From Endomychus coccineus (Eukaryota > Arthropoda > Insecta > Coleoptera > Endomychidae), in the NCBI GenBank assembly GCA_958510875.1, contig OY294067.1:150548962-150612961 (forward strand): a DNA stretch of 64,000 nucleotides. The letters are read 5' to 3'. Within the stretch, counting starts at the first letter, position 1, and each line of letters opens with the position of its first letter. Below are positions 29,641-40,700 of this stretch, piece after piece. The position numbers and the translations under genes were made by a program. The notes beneath the pieces were generated by a model. The model saw nothing but the letters and a program-made list of their open reading frames with translations, did no database searches and was not told the origin of the DNA.

Positions 29641-31085
29641 ACATTCTGCATATCAAGACTTTTCATTTGATACCTATAAAGCTATGGTTGACATTCATAG
29701 ATCCGTCATGACAGTACGCGTGACAGATGCTTCATGGATCCACCACGTCACACCCTCCAAGACGCGACATGACACCTCGACGAAGACCTCACGTGACAGA
29801 CACCATGACAACTCTTTCCACCACCATGATGCTCTATGGTTTTGAGTTGGGTTAGCTCTATAACCTTCAGCTCTATGATACGTGATAGCCACCATGACAC
29901 CTTGTGACAGACACTCCGTCGAAGTGACAGACACCATATCTCACCGCGTGATAGATCATGTGATTTCAAAACCGTACGAGTCGCATGAGTCGGACGAGTC
30001 GAACTGGTGGCGACACCTCCACGAAGCAGTCTGTACCTTTATGCTGTGACGTCACACGTCTGCCCTGTGATAGCAGCCTGTACTTCTGGTTCGCCATGAC
30101 AGCTGTCACGTGGCGGTGACACCTCTACGAAGCAGCCTGTACCTTAGGGTCGCCATGACAGCTGTCACGTGGTGGTGACATCTTCACGAAGCAATCTGTA
30201 CCTTAGGTCCGCCATGATAGCTGTCACTTGGTGACGCCATCTCCACGAAGCAGTCTGTACCTTCGATGACAGCTGTCACGTGGTGGTGACATCTTCATGA
30301 AGCAGCCTGTACCTTTGGACCAAAGGTAGAGATTGTTTCCTAGAGGTGGCGGAGCCCCCTCCACGAAGCAGTCTGTACCTTGGGTCCGTCATGACAGCTG
30401 TCATGTGGTTGCGACATCTGCACGAAGCATTCTGTACCTCAGGTCCGCCATGACAGCTGTCACGTGGTGGTGACACCTACACGAAGCAGCCTGTACCTTA
30501 GGGCCACCATGACAGCTGTCACTTGGTGGCGCCATCTCCACGAAGCAATCTGTACCTTATGGTCGCCATGACAGCTGGACCTTATGGTCGCCATGACAGC
30601 TGTACCTTATGGTCGCCATGACAGCTGGACCTTATGGTCGCCATGACAGCTGTACCTTATGGTCGCCATGACAGCTGGACCTTATGGTCGCCATTACTGC
30701 TGGACCTTACGGTCGCCATGACAGCTGGACCTTATGGTCGCCATGACAGCTGTACCTTATGGTCGCCATGACAGCTGGACCTTATGGTCGCCATGACAGC
30801 TGTACCTTATGGTCGCCATGACAGTTGTACCTTAGGGCTGCCATGCTGTCATGTGTTAGTCACGTGACTCTGTACATGTGACACACTTTTTATACACACC
30901 CTGTATACTCTCTCATGTGACACACTTTTTATACACACCCTGTATACTCTTTACAAATAAAATCCTTATCACCTACATCCTTTCAAAACTGATAAGGACG
31001 AGCTCATGCACCGGATGCACATCGACAGCTAGACCGGAAGTGGAGACCGGATATCCTGAGGCCGTGGTAGTCCAGTTCATCTACT
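29641..31085 (-). repeat. Right terminal inverted repeat of Maverick B
   Basis: Inverted relative to the left TIR of A. It runs from 'attaacattctgcat' outward through 'ttcatggatccacc', the 60-bp minisatellite (30010-30870), two 'acactttttatacacaccct' blocks and 'gaccggaagtggagaccgg', to the tip ...TTCATCTACT at 31085. It lacks about 150 bp of inner sequence that both A TIRs have. Confidence 0.8.
30010..30870 (-). repeat. TIR minisatellite of Maverick B with secondary short-unit expansion
   Basis: Units of about 60 bp ('acgaagcagtctgtacctt', 'gccatgacagctgtcacgtg') fill 30010-30545. From about 30545 to 30840 a 25-bp subunit, 'ttatggtcgccatgacagct' plus 'ggacc' or 'gtacc', is repeated about eleven times. 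This is a local expansion seen only in this TIR copy. Confidence 0.88.
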
Positions 31086-31590
31086 ATTGCAAACCCATCC
31101 TATCATCGTATTTCTTGACATCATCATACAATAGGAATCCTTCCAAGTAATAACCTGCTAATGTGGGGTATTGTTGCAGAAACTCTTCTGTAGCCGCGGA
31201 ATTATCTTTCTTAAGTTTTCTGAATTCTTCACGAATCTGATCGATAGTGGGTTCGGGGGTAAACACATCCTCCTCAGTATCTTGGGGGTTATATACGAAT
31301 TCTTCTCCTCCAGTTACAATATTTGGGATTGGTATGTTCTCCATTTGTGTTGCTGTAGAAACAATACTCTTAGGTTTAATCAACGATTTTTGTTTGATTA
31401 TTTCAGCATTTTTCGCAATTTCCTCCAGAGGTTTAGATACATTTTTGAGCGTTTTATCTAGAATCTCATCATTTTCAGCTTTACCCAGTTTCACAGCCAT
31501 ATATGTTTTCCTCACAACGTTTGCTAACTCCCAAATTTTTTTCTTCAATTGTTGTTTTGCTTTTAACTTATTAGACACATTGACGTCCAT
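31084..31590 (-). pseudogene. Maverick A coiled-coil protein (PX-like), truncated by Maverick B
   Basis: The likely ATG is at 31590 ('MDVNVSNKLKAKQQLKKKIW'); an in-frame ATG 63 bp upstream overlaps the ATPase end and is less likely. The protein is Lys/Glu-rich, predicted coiled coil at the N-terminus, and acidic with Pro in the middle. Such proteins accompany the ATPase in insect Mavericks; the function is unknown. The stop codon at 31084-31086 uses two bases of element B's terminal repeat, so the natural C-terminus has been cut off by the insertion. Confidence 0.7.
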
Positions 31591-31630
31591 GCTGAGTGGT
31601 TTGTCTATTTCAAATGGGAGTATATATATG

Positions 31631-32330
31631 TTAGATGTATATATAGCTATCAAAACTTTTGCGATAACGCCCTTTGTTCATGTCACAGTCTTTGTTTATC
31701 ATAAGGAATCCATATTTATCTTTCCAACATGCGCTACATATCTCTTTGAATTTCTCGAGTGACATGATCGGTAAATACATGTTTCAGATTGAATTCATCC
31801 TGTTTGAGATTAATCAAGCAATTGGCATTGTCGCGCAATCCATGTTTTGGACATTTAGCAAAAGACTGGCAAAGATAGAAACTATCAATTGAGTTGTGTC
31901 TCCCTCTTGAAAAATAAGCACGAATTTTTTCCTGTTTCTCAAACAGCACGTCATCGAATATTATTATCGAATTAGGTCTCGCTTCTGTGGGGTCACTTTC
32001 GGTACAAGGAAAATATCCAAGCCTCTCAATTTTCTTCAATGTCTCCTTTAGTAACTGGTATTTTGGTTGGTGTAAAGATTTTGAATACATGTACGCGTTT
32101 TCAAATTTCAGACCGTTTGCATCTAACAATAGAGATAACATCACATTCATTTTCCCACAATTACTCGGACCACAGATTATTGTTCGTAAAGTATTTGACA
32201 GCAAAGAGCTGTGACGTTGTGATTGTTCAATATTTTCAATGCTTGGTCTTAAATTCATAATATTCAACGAGTCTTTTTGCTTAACAATCTTCATGTTGCC
32301 TAGAGGAGCATCGAAATCATACTGAAACAT
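31631..32330 (-). pseudogene. Maverick A genome-packaging ATPase (frameshifted)
   Basis: From the ATG at 32330. Walker A region 'IICGPSNCGKMNVMLSLL', Walker B 'NSIIIFDDV', and 'YFSRGRHNSIDSFYLCQSFA' identify the FtsK/HerA-type packaging ATPase of Mavericks. The Walker A Lys is followed by Met where the family has Thr or Ser. The annotated frame closes at 31734; family-like sequence continues in another frame to a stop at 31631, so a one-base frameshift lies near 31745. The ends of the ATPase and the coiled-coil gene are close together, as in other Mavericks. Not functional as it stands. Confidence 0.85.
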
Positions 32331-32399
32331 ATGTAAATAAGCATTTGTTTATATACTAGTTGATGATGTTATATTGTGTATGTCCGATCACGCGGTTAG

Positions 32400-32640
32400 G
32401 TACTTCTACGCTTCTGTCAAAATCAGGTATCAAATACGTGTTAAATAGGTATGAATGTTGAAGCATGTGCTTAACACGTGTCTGAGTATTGAAGCACGTG
32501 TCTGAACATGTGTCTGAGTAGAGCACGTGTCTGAATGTTGAAGCACGTACTTAACACGTGTCTGATTATTGAAGCACATGTCTGAACACGTGTCTTAATG
32601 TTGAGGCACGGGTCGGAGTGTTGAATCACGAGATAAAAGA
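32400..32640. repeat. CACGTG-rich short repeat, upstream of ATPase
   Basis: About nine diverged units of 17-25 bp with 'gcacgtgtctgaatgttgaa' or 'cttaacacgtgtctga', most with an E-box CACGTG or a near match. It lies about 70-310 bp upstream of the ATPase start codon, so it could be a promoter element. No coding sequence. Confidence 0.7.
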
Positions 32641-32774
32641 TGTGCATGAATGTACTACCTATTCACTTTTTACACCTAATGTATTCAACAGTCTTATAAC
32701 TTCAATTTTACAGTGTGATGAATAATGAGTAGATATCATTATTATTATTCGCATTTTATTCCTCAACTGACCAT

Positions 32775-33286
32775 CATATTTCGTGAACGATGATGACGTC
32801 ATCATCGTTCGTAAACTATGGTCGCCGGATTGAAACAATGAATGCCTCCCGTGACGTCATCATCGTTCGTAAACTATGATTGCCGGATCTTCAAGTCAAT
32901 AAAACACCACTTTCTCGTCAAAATCATTATGTATTTTGATACACATAAAGCTATCGTTAGATGTTCTCCCCACCCAATGTGCAGGCATCATATGGATTTT
33001 CCTCATTAAAAATATGGAAATTAACATTCTGCATGTCAAGACTTTCCATTTGATACCTATAAAGCTATGGTTGAAATTCATAGATCCGTCATGACAGTTC
33101 ACGTGAAATATGCTTCATGGATCCACCACGTCACACCCGCCAAGACATGACATGACACCTCGACGAAGACCTCACGTGACAGACGCCATGACATCTCGTT
33201 GAAGGTCCACATGACAGCCGCCATGACAACTCTTTCCGACACCATCATGCTTTATGGTTTTGAGTTGGGTTAGCTCAATAACCTTC
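32775..33286 (-). repeat. Right TIR of Maverick A, inner part
   Basis: It matches the inverted left TIR from the palindrome cluster ('gatgacgtcatcatcg', 32790) to 'gttagctcaataaccttc'. The repeat then breaks at 33286 and resumes at 42568-42572 after the 9.28-kb insertion. Confidence 0.85.
33283..33286. other. Target-site duplication CTTC (left) of 9.28-kb insertion
   Basis: The uninterrupted left TIR reads ..aaccttcagctc.. (complement near 11285). Here it is split, with CTTC present on both sides (33283-33286 and 42568-42571). Confidence 0.85.
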
Positions 33287-35149
33287 TGTAATAATCCGGG
33301 GGATTATTATTTTTTTTTACGATTGAATCAAAGTAGCGTAAGCATGAGAAAACTCCCGAAAATTAAGCCACTCTAAGTGAACCAGGAATACTTGACACAT
33401 GAGAGTACAACTCAAATCATTCCGTAGAGTGTAGTTCCGTCCTTACGGGCATTTCAAATCTAAAATTTCTAAATTCCTGACAGGAACAGACTATACATAT
33501 ACATTCTATATTCAACAATTAGAGTTTTATTCAGATTGAAATAATGGAATTCCTGTCTGGCGCCAGAGATACGCCATCTAATACCTTTTACAAGTTGTAC
33601 GTGATTTTTAAGAATTAGAGCCTTCGAGGCGCTATTCCGCGGACCTTGCACTTTCTACGCAGACGGAGTTAATTACTTAGTCAGCAGGGTTTGGAGAAAT
33701 CATTTTTTGTGGTCACTCACTGCCCCTCGATGTGGGAATACAGGCAACTCTAAATACAGATTTGTGTATTAGTGCAAGGTGCAACGGGATACAACCAACT
33801 TCATTGGTCCGTTTGAATTTTATGTTAGCGAATCAGGAAGCCAATTTCGGGGGGGAGACAAATTATAAAAATGAAAACTCTTTTGCAAGGGCAGTTCCTT
33901 TGTCGTGTCTTGTTGGGTAAGCCTAGTTCCTTGTACATAAAGCTGAGTCTCTCTCAAAACCAGATCCATTAATTCTTTTTTTTTCTTTTTTTAAATGATA
34001 TTGTTAACTTAGTCTTTTGATTGTTTTTTTTTTGTTGAATTACAAAGTACAAGAATTCTATTTTTACAACCATATTTTTCTTTTGTCCATCACTCAAAGT
34101 AAATTAAATTCATTCGAACCAAATTTTATCATTCTTAAAGTTACTTTCAATTCACCTTATATCATTCCAGGTGTCATTTTCAAGAGACCTTACATTTAAC
34201 TTCAATATCATTTGCTATTTAGTGAATATTGTTTGGTAACTAGAATCTATAATAACCTATAAAAGAAATTGTGGAGAACGTTATTAGTACTTGATGTTAG
34301 AAATCTATAGTAATTTGATATTTTGGAGAATTTATTGCCTTTAACGTTTAGATAATTTGATCTGGGTGCGAGAGAGAACTAGCTTCGTGGTGAAATTTAT
34401 AAATTAACAAAAAGACGTCGCGTAATATATTCTGTGTAAGCCGTGAAGTGTAAGCTCAAGTGTCTAAGTTTACCCTGTGGATTAAGGATAAAATACTAAG
34501 TCAGGGTAAGTCTTTAGAGAAAGCTGCTTAGTCTGTGTTCAAGCCAAAAATTCTGAGGTCATCACCCCGGTAATTGTAAGCATTAATAGGGTATTTTGAC
34601 TTGCTAGAAGCGTAGCGATCCATCTGCGAATTTCTCATATTTTATAGTGTATTTAGGGGACCTACTTAGGATAGGTATAATTGGAATCAGTGTTACCGTA
34701 ATTGTAGGGTCAAAGATATAATTATTTGGGGAAAGCTCATTATTCAAAAGTTGCTACAAGGGTATTTATTATTATTATTATTTTGTATCTGGAAGTTCAA
34801 GGGGTCTAAAAACCCCTATTGAGACCCTGATCTTTAAGGACAGGGAGAGTTAACCATCAGCGGCGAATTTGACAGAAAGTGTTTGAGTTCATCGGGAAAA
34901 CTAGGGTTTCATTATATTGATTATTTTGTTGTATAAATCACTCGATCTACCGATACATAACGAACCAGGTAGCTGTGGATAAAAACAACAGGGGATTTAT
35001 TTAGAGAGTCACCCTTCTGGGATCTCAATCTTACTATCAGTGGCCCCTCTGGTTCACTTTATAACCATAGTTACTCCATCAGAGTGGTAGATCCATTTCA
35101 GAATTAAGGTTAGCCCCCAAAGAAACCACTCCCTGCCATCGTTACATCA
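33287..35149 (+). repeat. Possible 5' LTR of the 9.28-kb element; non-coding
   Basis: It opens with the palindrome around 'aataatccgggggattatt'. No gene is visible. It contains T-rich tracts (33975-34080) and trinucleotide ATT runs (34768-34785). The assignment rests on the matching start, the CGTTACA end and the length agreement. A clear primer binding site after 35149 is not visible. Confidence 0.35.
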
Positions 35150-38100
35150 GGCAAATCAATAATTCACTGATTGATCGGCCTCGATAAAGTCTTATGCAAT
35201 TTATTATATATATTTTATTTAAACCATTCAGAAACTTGCATCAAATTAATTTCGATTAATTTAAATTCCTCTTTATGTATATATGAATGGGACTTAGTGT
35301 CTATATTTGTTAATTATTATTATTGTTTTGTAAACGAATAACTTTTTCCCAATATACAACTTATACTGTTCGCATTGTCCTTCATTGATACACCATCCCT
35401 TAGATAACGTTATAGTGGAAGAGAACAGTCCTGTCGTGATTGTCATTCCGAACATCTTCAACAACGTGAAGCTGTCATACTAGCCTAGTATATGAATCGG
35501 CCAGGAGAGGCCCCGCTACAAAACAATTTTATACCAAGTGCTACTGGAGAGTAACTCCTTCGAGTTTAGTTTCGTTCCCTGAACTATTCTCTAAAACATC
35601 TCAAAAGGGAACTGGTGGCAGCTAAATATAATCCATTCTACCAACGACAGGGCACTCCTTGTAGTGCAACCCTGCAATTATCACCCTCCGCAACCCTCGA
35701 GTTGCATAGTAAGGGTAGCTATTCTAGCATAGTTACAACAAGGTTTCCACTCTCCGTAGCAGCCCATAAGGCTTTGACCTGAGGGAACAGTAAACAAACA
35801 TAACCTAGTAATATCTTGAGCTGGACTTGGTATACCTGGCTTGTGTGCAATAACATTATAAATAAGTTTAATAGATGCTCCCAAGTACCAGCTCTCCAGA
35901 TTATTACATATGGTGGCAGCTAAGGGATTGTAAATTGAAGTGAAAATCCAGAAATTTGGGGATTTACACATCAAATTCTACAAAAAAGAATTCACGCCGT
36001 TTTTAGAGAAAAAGAAGTTATTGAAATGAGTTGTATTATTCAAGCGTAAGAAAATGATTACAAGGTAATTGAACTAAGTTGAAAGGTGATATAGGACAAT
36101 CAACTGGCATTGTTGAACCCAAGTGAATTTGAGTCGGGTTACATACGCGGAATCAGTTGCATACATGAACATCTTAAGTATTTACGCACGAAAGGAATTT
36201 TCGCGGTCAGCATATAGATCGTAGTAAATCTGAATTGTATAATCTATACTCTCCAACTGTGAAATAAATAACCATTCCGAGTTGAAGTCAAAGATAGGTG
36301 CTTTAGTTTTGCTTGCTGATGTTCTCGCTTCACAGGAATTATTTTTTTGTTGTTGTATATTGAACTGAACTAACGATTCAGGCGAAAACATCGGAACCAG
36401 CTGTTCTAGGACCAGGAGAATAATTGTGTTATTGCAGTTTGTTTATGTAATTCTTTTTTTTGCTAGTATAGCTACAGCCAGGACTGGAGTACGAGTTTTG
36501 TGTTAAAAACATTCGCGTATAGTATCCAGTTGATACGAATTATGTTGGTCCTAGGTAGAAACGAAGTAAAGCACATCTAACAAACAAGGTATGTTAGGAA
36601 ACACTGATAGAGCAAAAGGTTGTCACTTATAGTAGATTTTGAAATTTTATGTTTATATGTTTATGTTTTATTACTGCTTTTGAACTGGAACTGTTTTTTT
36701 AATTTAAACGGACTGTACCCATTATTTTCAATTCAAAACCCATGTTCAGGGTGGGGACGAGTGAGCGTTCGGCTGAGGTGTTAATGGAGTTATGGGCACA
36801 GTAGACACGAGGGATGTGTATGTGTATGGATTTGTGAGTACACTGTGTTCAGTGAGGGATATGGAATTGTTATCCCGGTGTACGGATTTAGAGTGGATAA
36901 TCCCGGGGATGGAAGGGACACTCTAGGGAACACCCCACAGATTTGGAAGGTCGATGACCAGGAAGAGCAAGCACCCCGACGATAGTCCAGGCTTGATCTC
37001 TTCCTCGCATAGTATTCGCATGCTGGCCCGTAGGGAAGTAATTTGCGTAACGCTATCCATCTGAAGGGGGTAGTTCGTGGGAACCTGCCGCAGCAGCGCG
37101 AAGCAGAGGTTAGAGCCGTTAAAACGCACCAAGCTCTCCCCTGCTTAGATAATTGAGGAAATCACGTGGGGTCCCTTTAAATTGAAAATACAGGATTCAA
37201 GTAGATTCAGGTCTGGCGGTTTAGCGCGCCATGAGATTAAATGAGGTCAATGACCTAACAGGCGGATGAGATTCAGATGACGTGTGCCGCTATTATTTTT
37301 TTCGCTTTTATCTCATTAGAATCTAAAATAAAGCAGAAATTCGAGATTCAATGTTGGAAAGGTTAGTGCCAGTAGGTGAGGTCCAAGGTATTTGAACGGA
37401 CTTTTGTTTTTGTGTATTGCAATCAATGGATTGGCATTGTGTTCACCTACTAGAGATAAATTGGAATGGAATCATGGGATGTCGAATAATATTGAGATAT
37501 TAGTAAACCTTTACACGCCTATACAGTGGGCAACCAGTCCCTGAATTTTAAATGTTCAAACTATATAAGTATAGTTTTGTTTTTGTCGGCAAATCAGTAA
37601 ATGTTCAAGCTTATCTAGTCTTCAAGAGATTAATAATCTACGCAAAATATTAGCAAATAACTAACCGAATAGAGAAAGTGGTACGTAAGATCGTAGAACT
37701 CACCCCCGTACCATTCCCGGGCAACTGATAGTAGAATTGGATGGTAGCCGAATCCATGGCTGAGGGGTAAGATTCCCCCAAAAAGGAGCGACTGGGCCAA
37801 TGGGCGTATGCTGTCTCTAGTTAAAATAGGGACCGGATATTCCTATTGACCAGGTTGGAAGGGTAGTTGTACCCCGTAGGGGGAATGAGGTCACTGTATT
37901 GGATTGTCTTAAATCCTGATGGAAAGGTAGCTTGGGGAAATTTATATTTCTGTTCCGGAAAGGTCCAGTACAGTGACTCCTCATTCCAGTGTGTGAATGG
38001 TGTGCGAATGTAGGTGTTAGAGGCATTCGCGCACTTAATCGAGATGCCAGGAGGTGCATCGAGTGCTAAGGACATTGGGCATGACGCGGGTCAATGTGCG

Positions 38101-40700
38101 GACTTTTTCTGGCAATTAAGCAGCAAGGATCGGCTCCGACTGGCCTAAGCATAGCGATATCGAGATGTCCCATACTCCGAACAACGCGAATCCTGGCGAC
38201 AGCAGGACGTTGTGGAAGATCTCTACTCAGCATCTCAAAACTGGTTGTAGAGCATAAATCTTCAGGGAGGTATCGGGCTGAATCGTAATATGCGTCCGAT
38301 GCTGTTGAGAAAGGTCCGCAATACCCGAGGTCAATAAAGGTCATACCCAAGAGGGCTGTCAGCACCAGAATGTCCAGTAAGGGCAGAGGGCAAACTGGAA
38401 GTGGTTAGGCCAGGGAGGCCAGAAAAGTTTGTGTTTTTTAGAAAAAGTCCAGGTTGGACTGATGGGCCAGTTGTGCCATTGGAGAAGGACGGGAAGGAAG
38501 CCCGGAGTTTGGAAGGGAGTTTTTGGGTCCAGGATGGACCGGAAGGCCAGGTAGGCCAATTGTGAATCTGGCAGGTGGAATTCGCCGGTAGGGGTAGTCG
38601 ACCAGGAATTTGGGGTCGATATCCAAAAAAGTGACGTACCAAGCGCAGGCACTGGATTTTGATTGGTTGGAAAGACCCATGAGTGATTTGGGCAGATAGG
38701 CCGCCTGAAGAGCAGCGGGACGCGTGGTCGTCCGTGAGGGCAGGAAATTGGGTCGAGGAAGTGCGCGGGGCGGGTGAGAGAATACCCCCCAGAGAATGAA
38801 TGAGAGTCAGTAAATTCGGGACCTCTGACTCTTCAAGTCACCGCGTTCCGCTTGAATTATTTTCATTTTTTGATGAAAAGAAGAGCCCTCGAGCTCATAT
38901 CAAGTAAATTCAGTGAACAAGAGCTCTGACCCTCGAGTCACGAAAGTAGAAATATGCTGGGGTAAGTATGTAAGGACAAGCGGATGGCAGTCCAGAACGA
39001 GAGAGACGTTTCACCCCCAGGAGGCGAGATAGTAGAGGCGCGTATGAGTTAGAACAGTGCCCTCGAGCACTTGGTCCGGAAATGTTGTCGTTTAATTATG
39101 TTCGACACCCCCCTGTTCTTTTTATGGTAACCTATGCCATCGATAACGAATATAGTTAGCGCAAAGAGAAGGGGAGGTGATCTGGATAAACATGTTTAAG
39201 GGGTAGTCTCGGGTAGAGTTTTTTTTAGGGTTGTTAGGTCCGAATACGACATTGTAGAATTTTTCAAGAAAAATGCATTCATGCAGGAGCCGGATTATAC
39301 ATAATGTTTTTTTTGTGTGTAAAGTTTGTATATGTATTTCTAGTGTGGCCGCTTGTACTACCTGCATGGATTTATTGTTATTTCTTCTTATTTGCGAAAT
39401 ATGTGTTAGTGTAACATGTTAGATAGTAAGTAACTTCAGAGTAACCTCGCTTCTATGATACGAGGAAGGAAGTCGGATTCAATTTGTTTTCATGTGATCC
39501 TCCCATAATGAAGGGAACAGTGTTTTAAAAATTTTTTTTTTGTGTGATTAGAAAACTTAGCTTCTTTTGCTCGGAAGTATTTCGGCCGCAACAATGTGCT
39601 GGCTGGTAGTAGCTTTCCTTCTTCGTACATAGACATGTCATCGCTTAGGGTTACAAACTGGAACAATTATCTTTTTGGTTGTGCGCTATTATACGTTCAT
39701 GGGAGTTTACGCCGGGGCCCATCAGCATCTTACGGAACACCTAATTCGCAGTAATTGTTTCTTGGTACTGGAATTGATCGACACAGATAACGAAGGATCA
39801 CCACGAACGAGCCCAGATCCAGGTAAATTGCGAGTACTAGTTTCACCAAAGATGGTTAAGTGTGGACATCGGTAGTAGTCAGAACTTAGTGAGGACATTA
39901 CAATTACGGCGCTACAAAGCTCAAGATTTCCGTAGGAGGGATACCAACCCTGGATACTTATGTTATGGTATGGAAAAGGAGAAGACAAGGAGAAGAGGAT
40001 TCCAAGAGGAATGGGATGCAGGCCAATAACCACGGAGAATGGATTGGACCCGTGTGTTGAATGGAATGTTGAAATGTGTTATGGTTTATTTGGCCGCCTG
40101 CAATGGAACACCCCTGGATCAGCTCCAGTCGACTACCTGCCGCCCGTATGGTTGAAGCCGCCGCGTATACCGATGGAGAACCTCATGCCTTCCCTCGTTG
40201 CAAAATGACCGAGAATGCTAGTTACACTTGACTACTGCCGACGAGTCATACACATTTGACCGTTTGGTTGGAAGCAACGAACCCCCGTATCCAGCGACAT
40301 CCGGAATTCGAACCCCTAGTGTAAGTGCGGGTTAGTGATTCGCTCTCCGATCGATCAGTGGCGTAGGTAGCGGAACTGTTTCGGACTTAATCATAGCGCT
40401 CAAGTGATGACTATGTTTGTTGATTGTATCTATAGTACGTATTGCGAGGTTATTTTATATTATGTAGTTAAATAGGGTTTCTTATTTTTTTTGTTGGTTG
40501 TTTCGAGGGAACAGCGTTAATCGCTGTGCAATGCCAATTATCAAGTTACATGAGCGGAGCTGCTAAAGCGCGCTCCGGTAGAGATGCCTGCGCGTATCTA
40601 GGTAGGCGGATATGATCTGAAGGGTTTTAAAAACAATAATCCAGAGGCGGAGAAAGGAGTGGGTTCTTTCAGAACCGCACTCTTTCTTAGAAGGGGGTGA
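35150..40700. other. Internal region of the 9.28-kb element, no recognised genes
   Basis: 5.5 kb, clearly richer in GC from about 36,750 onward than the surroundings. The longest frames are 97-103 codons (for example 38365-38066 and 38075-37821 on minus, the latter with 'RTPFTHWNEESLYWTFPEQK'). None matches gag, protease, RT, RNase H or integrase motifs that I know. 'ggtggcagcta' occurs at about 35611 and 35914. A purine tract closes the region at 40691-40700. Confidence 0.45.

Larger units (their letters stand above)
21600..31085 (+). mobile_element. Maverick/Polinton element B, left-truncated, inverted relative to A
   Basis: The right end at 31085 has the same tip as element A's left end (complement begins AGTAGATGAACTGG). 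It lies inside A's coiled-coil gene, after which A's genes resume. Gene order on plus: small conserved ORF, fibre-like, integrase, PLA2, protease, minor capsid, MCP, MSV199-like, unknown (minus), TIR. There is no left TIR. The left boundary is the abrupt junction near 21625, where homology between the A and B capsid genes ends. Two copies of the MCP-minor capsid block in opposite orientation are the direct evidence for two elements. Confidence 0.72.

Noticed and set aside
31592..31653. Upstream ATG (31653) as the start of the coiled-coil gene
   Set aside because: The extra codons overlap the end of the ATPase reading in another frame; the ATG at 31590 begins the conserved-looking sequence.
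37817..38680. Minus-strand ORFs of 80-103 codons in the 9.28-kb element
   Set aside because: Some look protein-like in composition, but several frames overlap in a GC-richer stretch and none shows a motif I can name; not annotated as genes.
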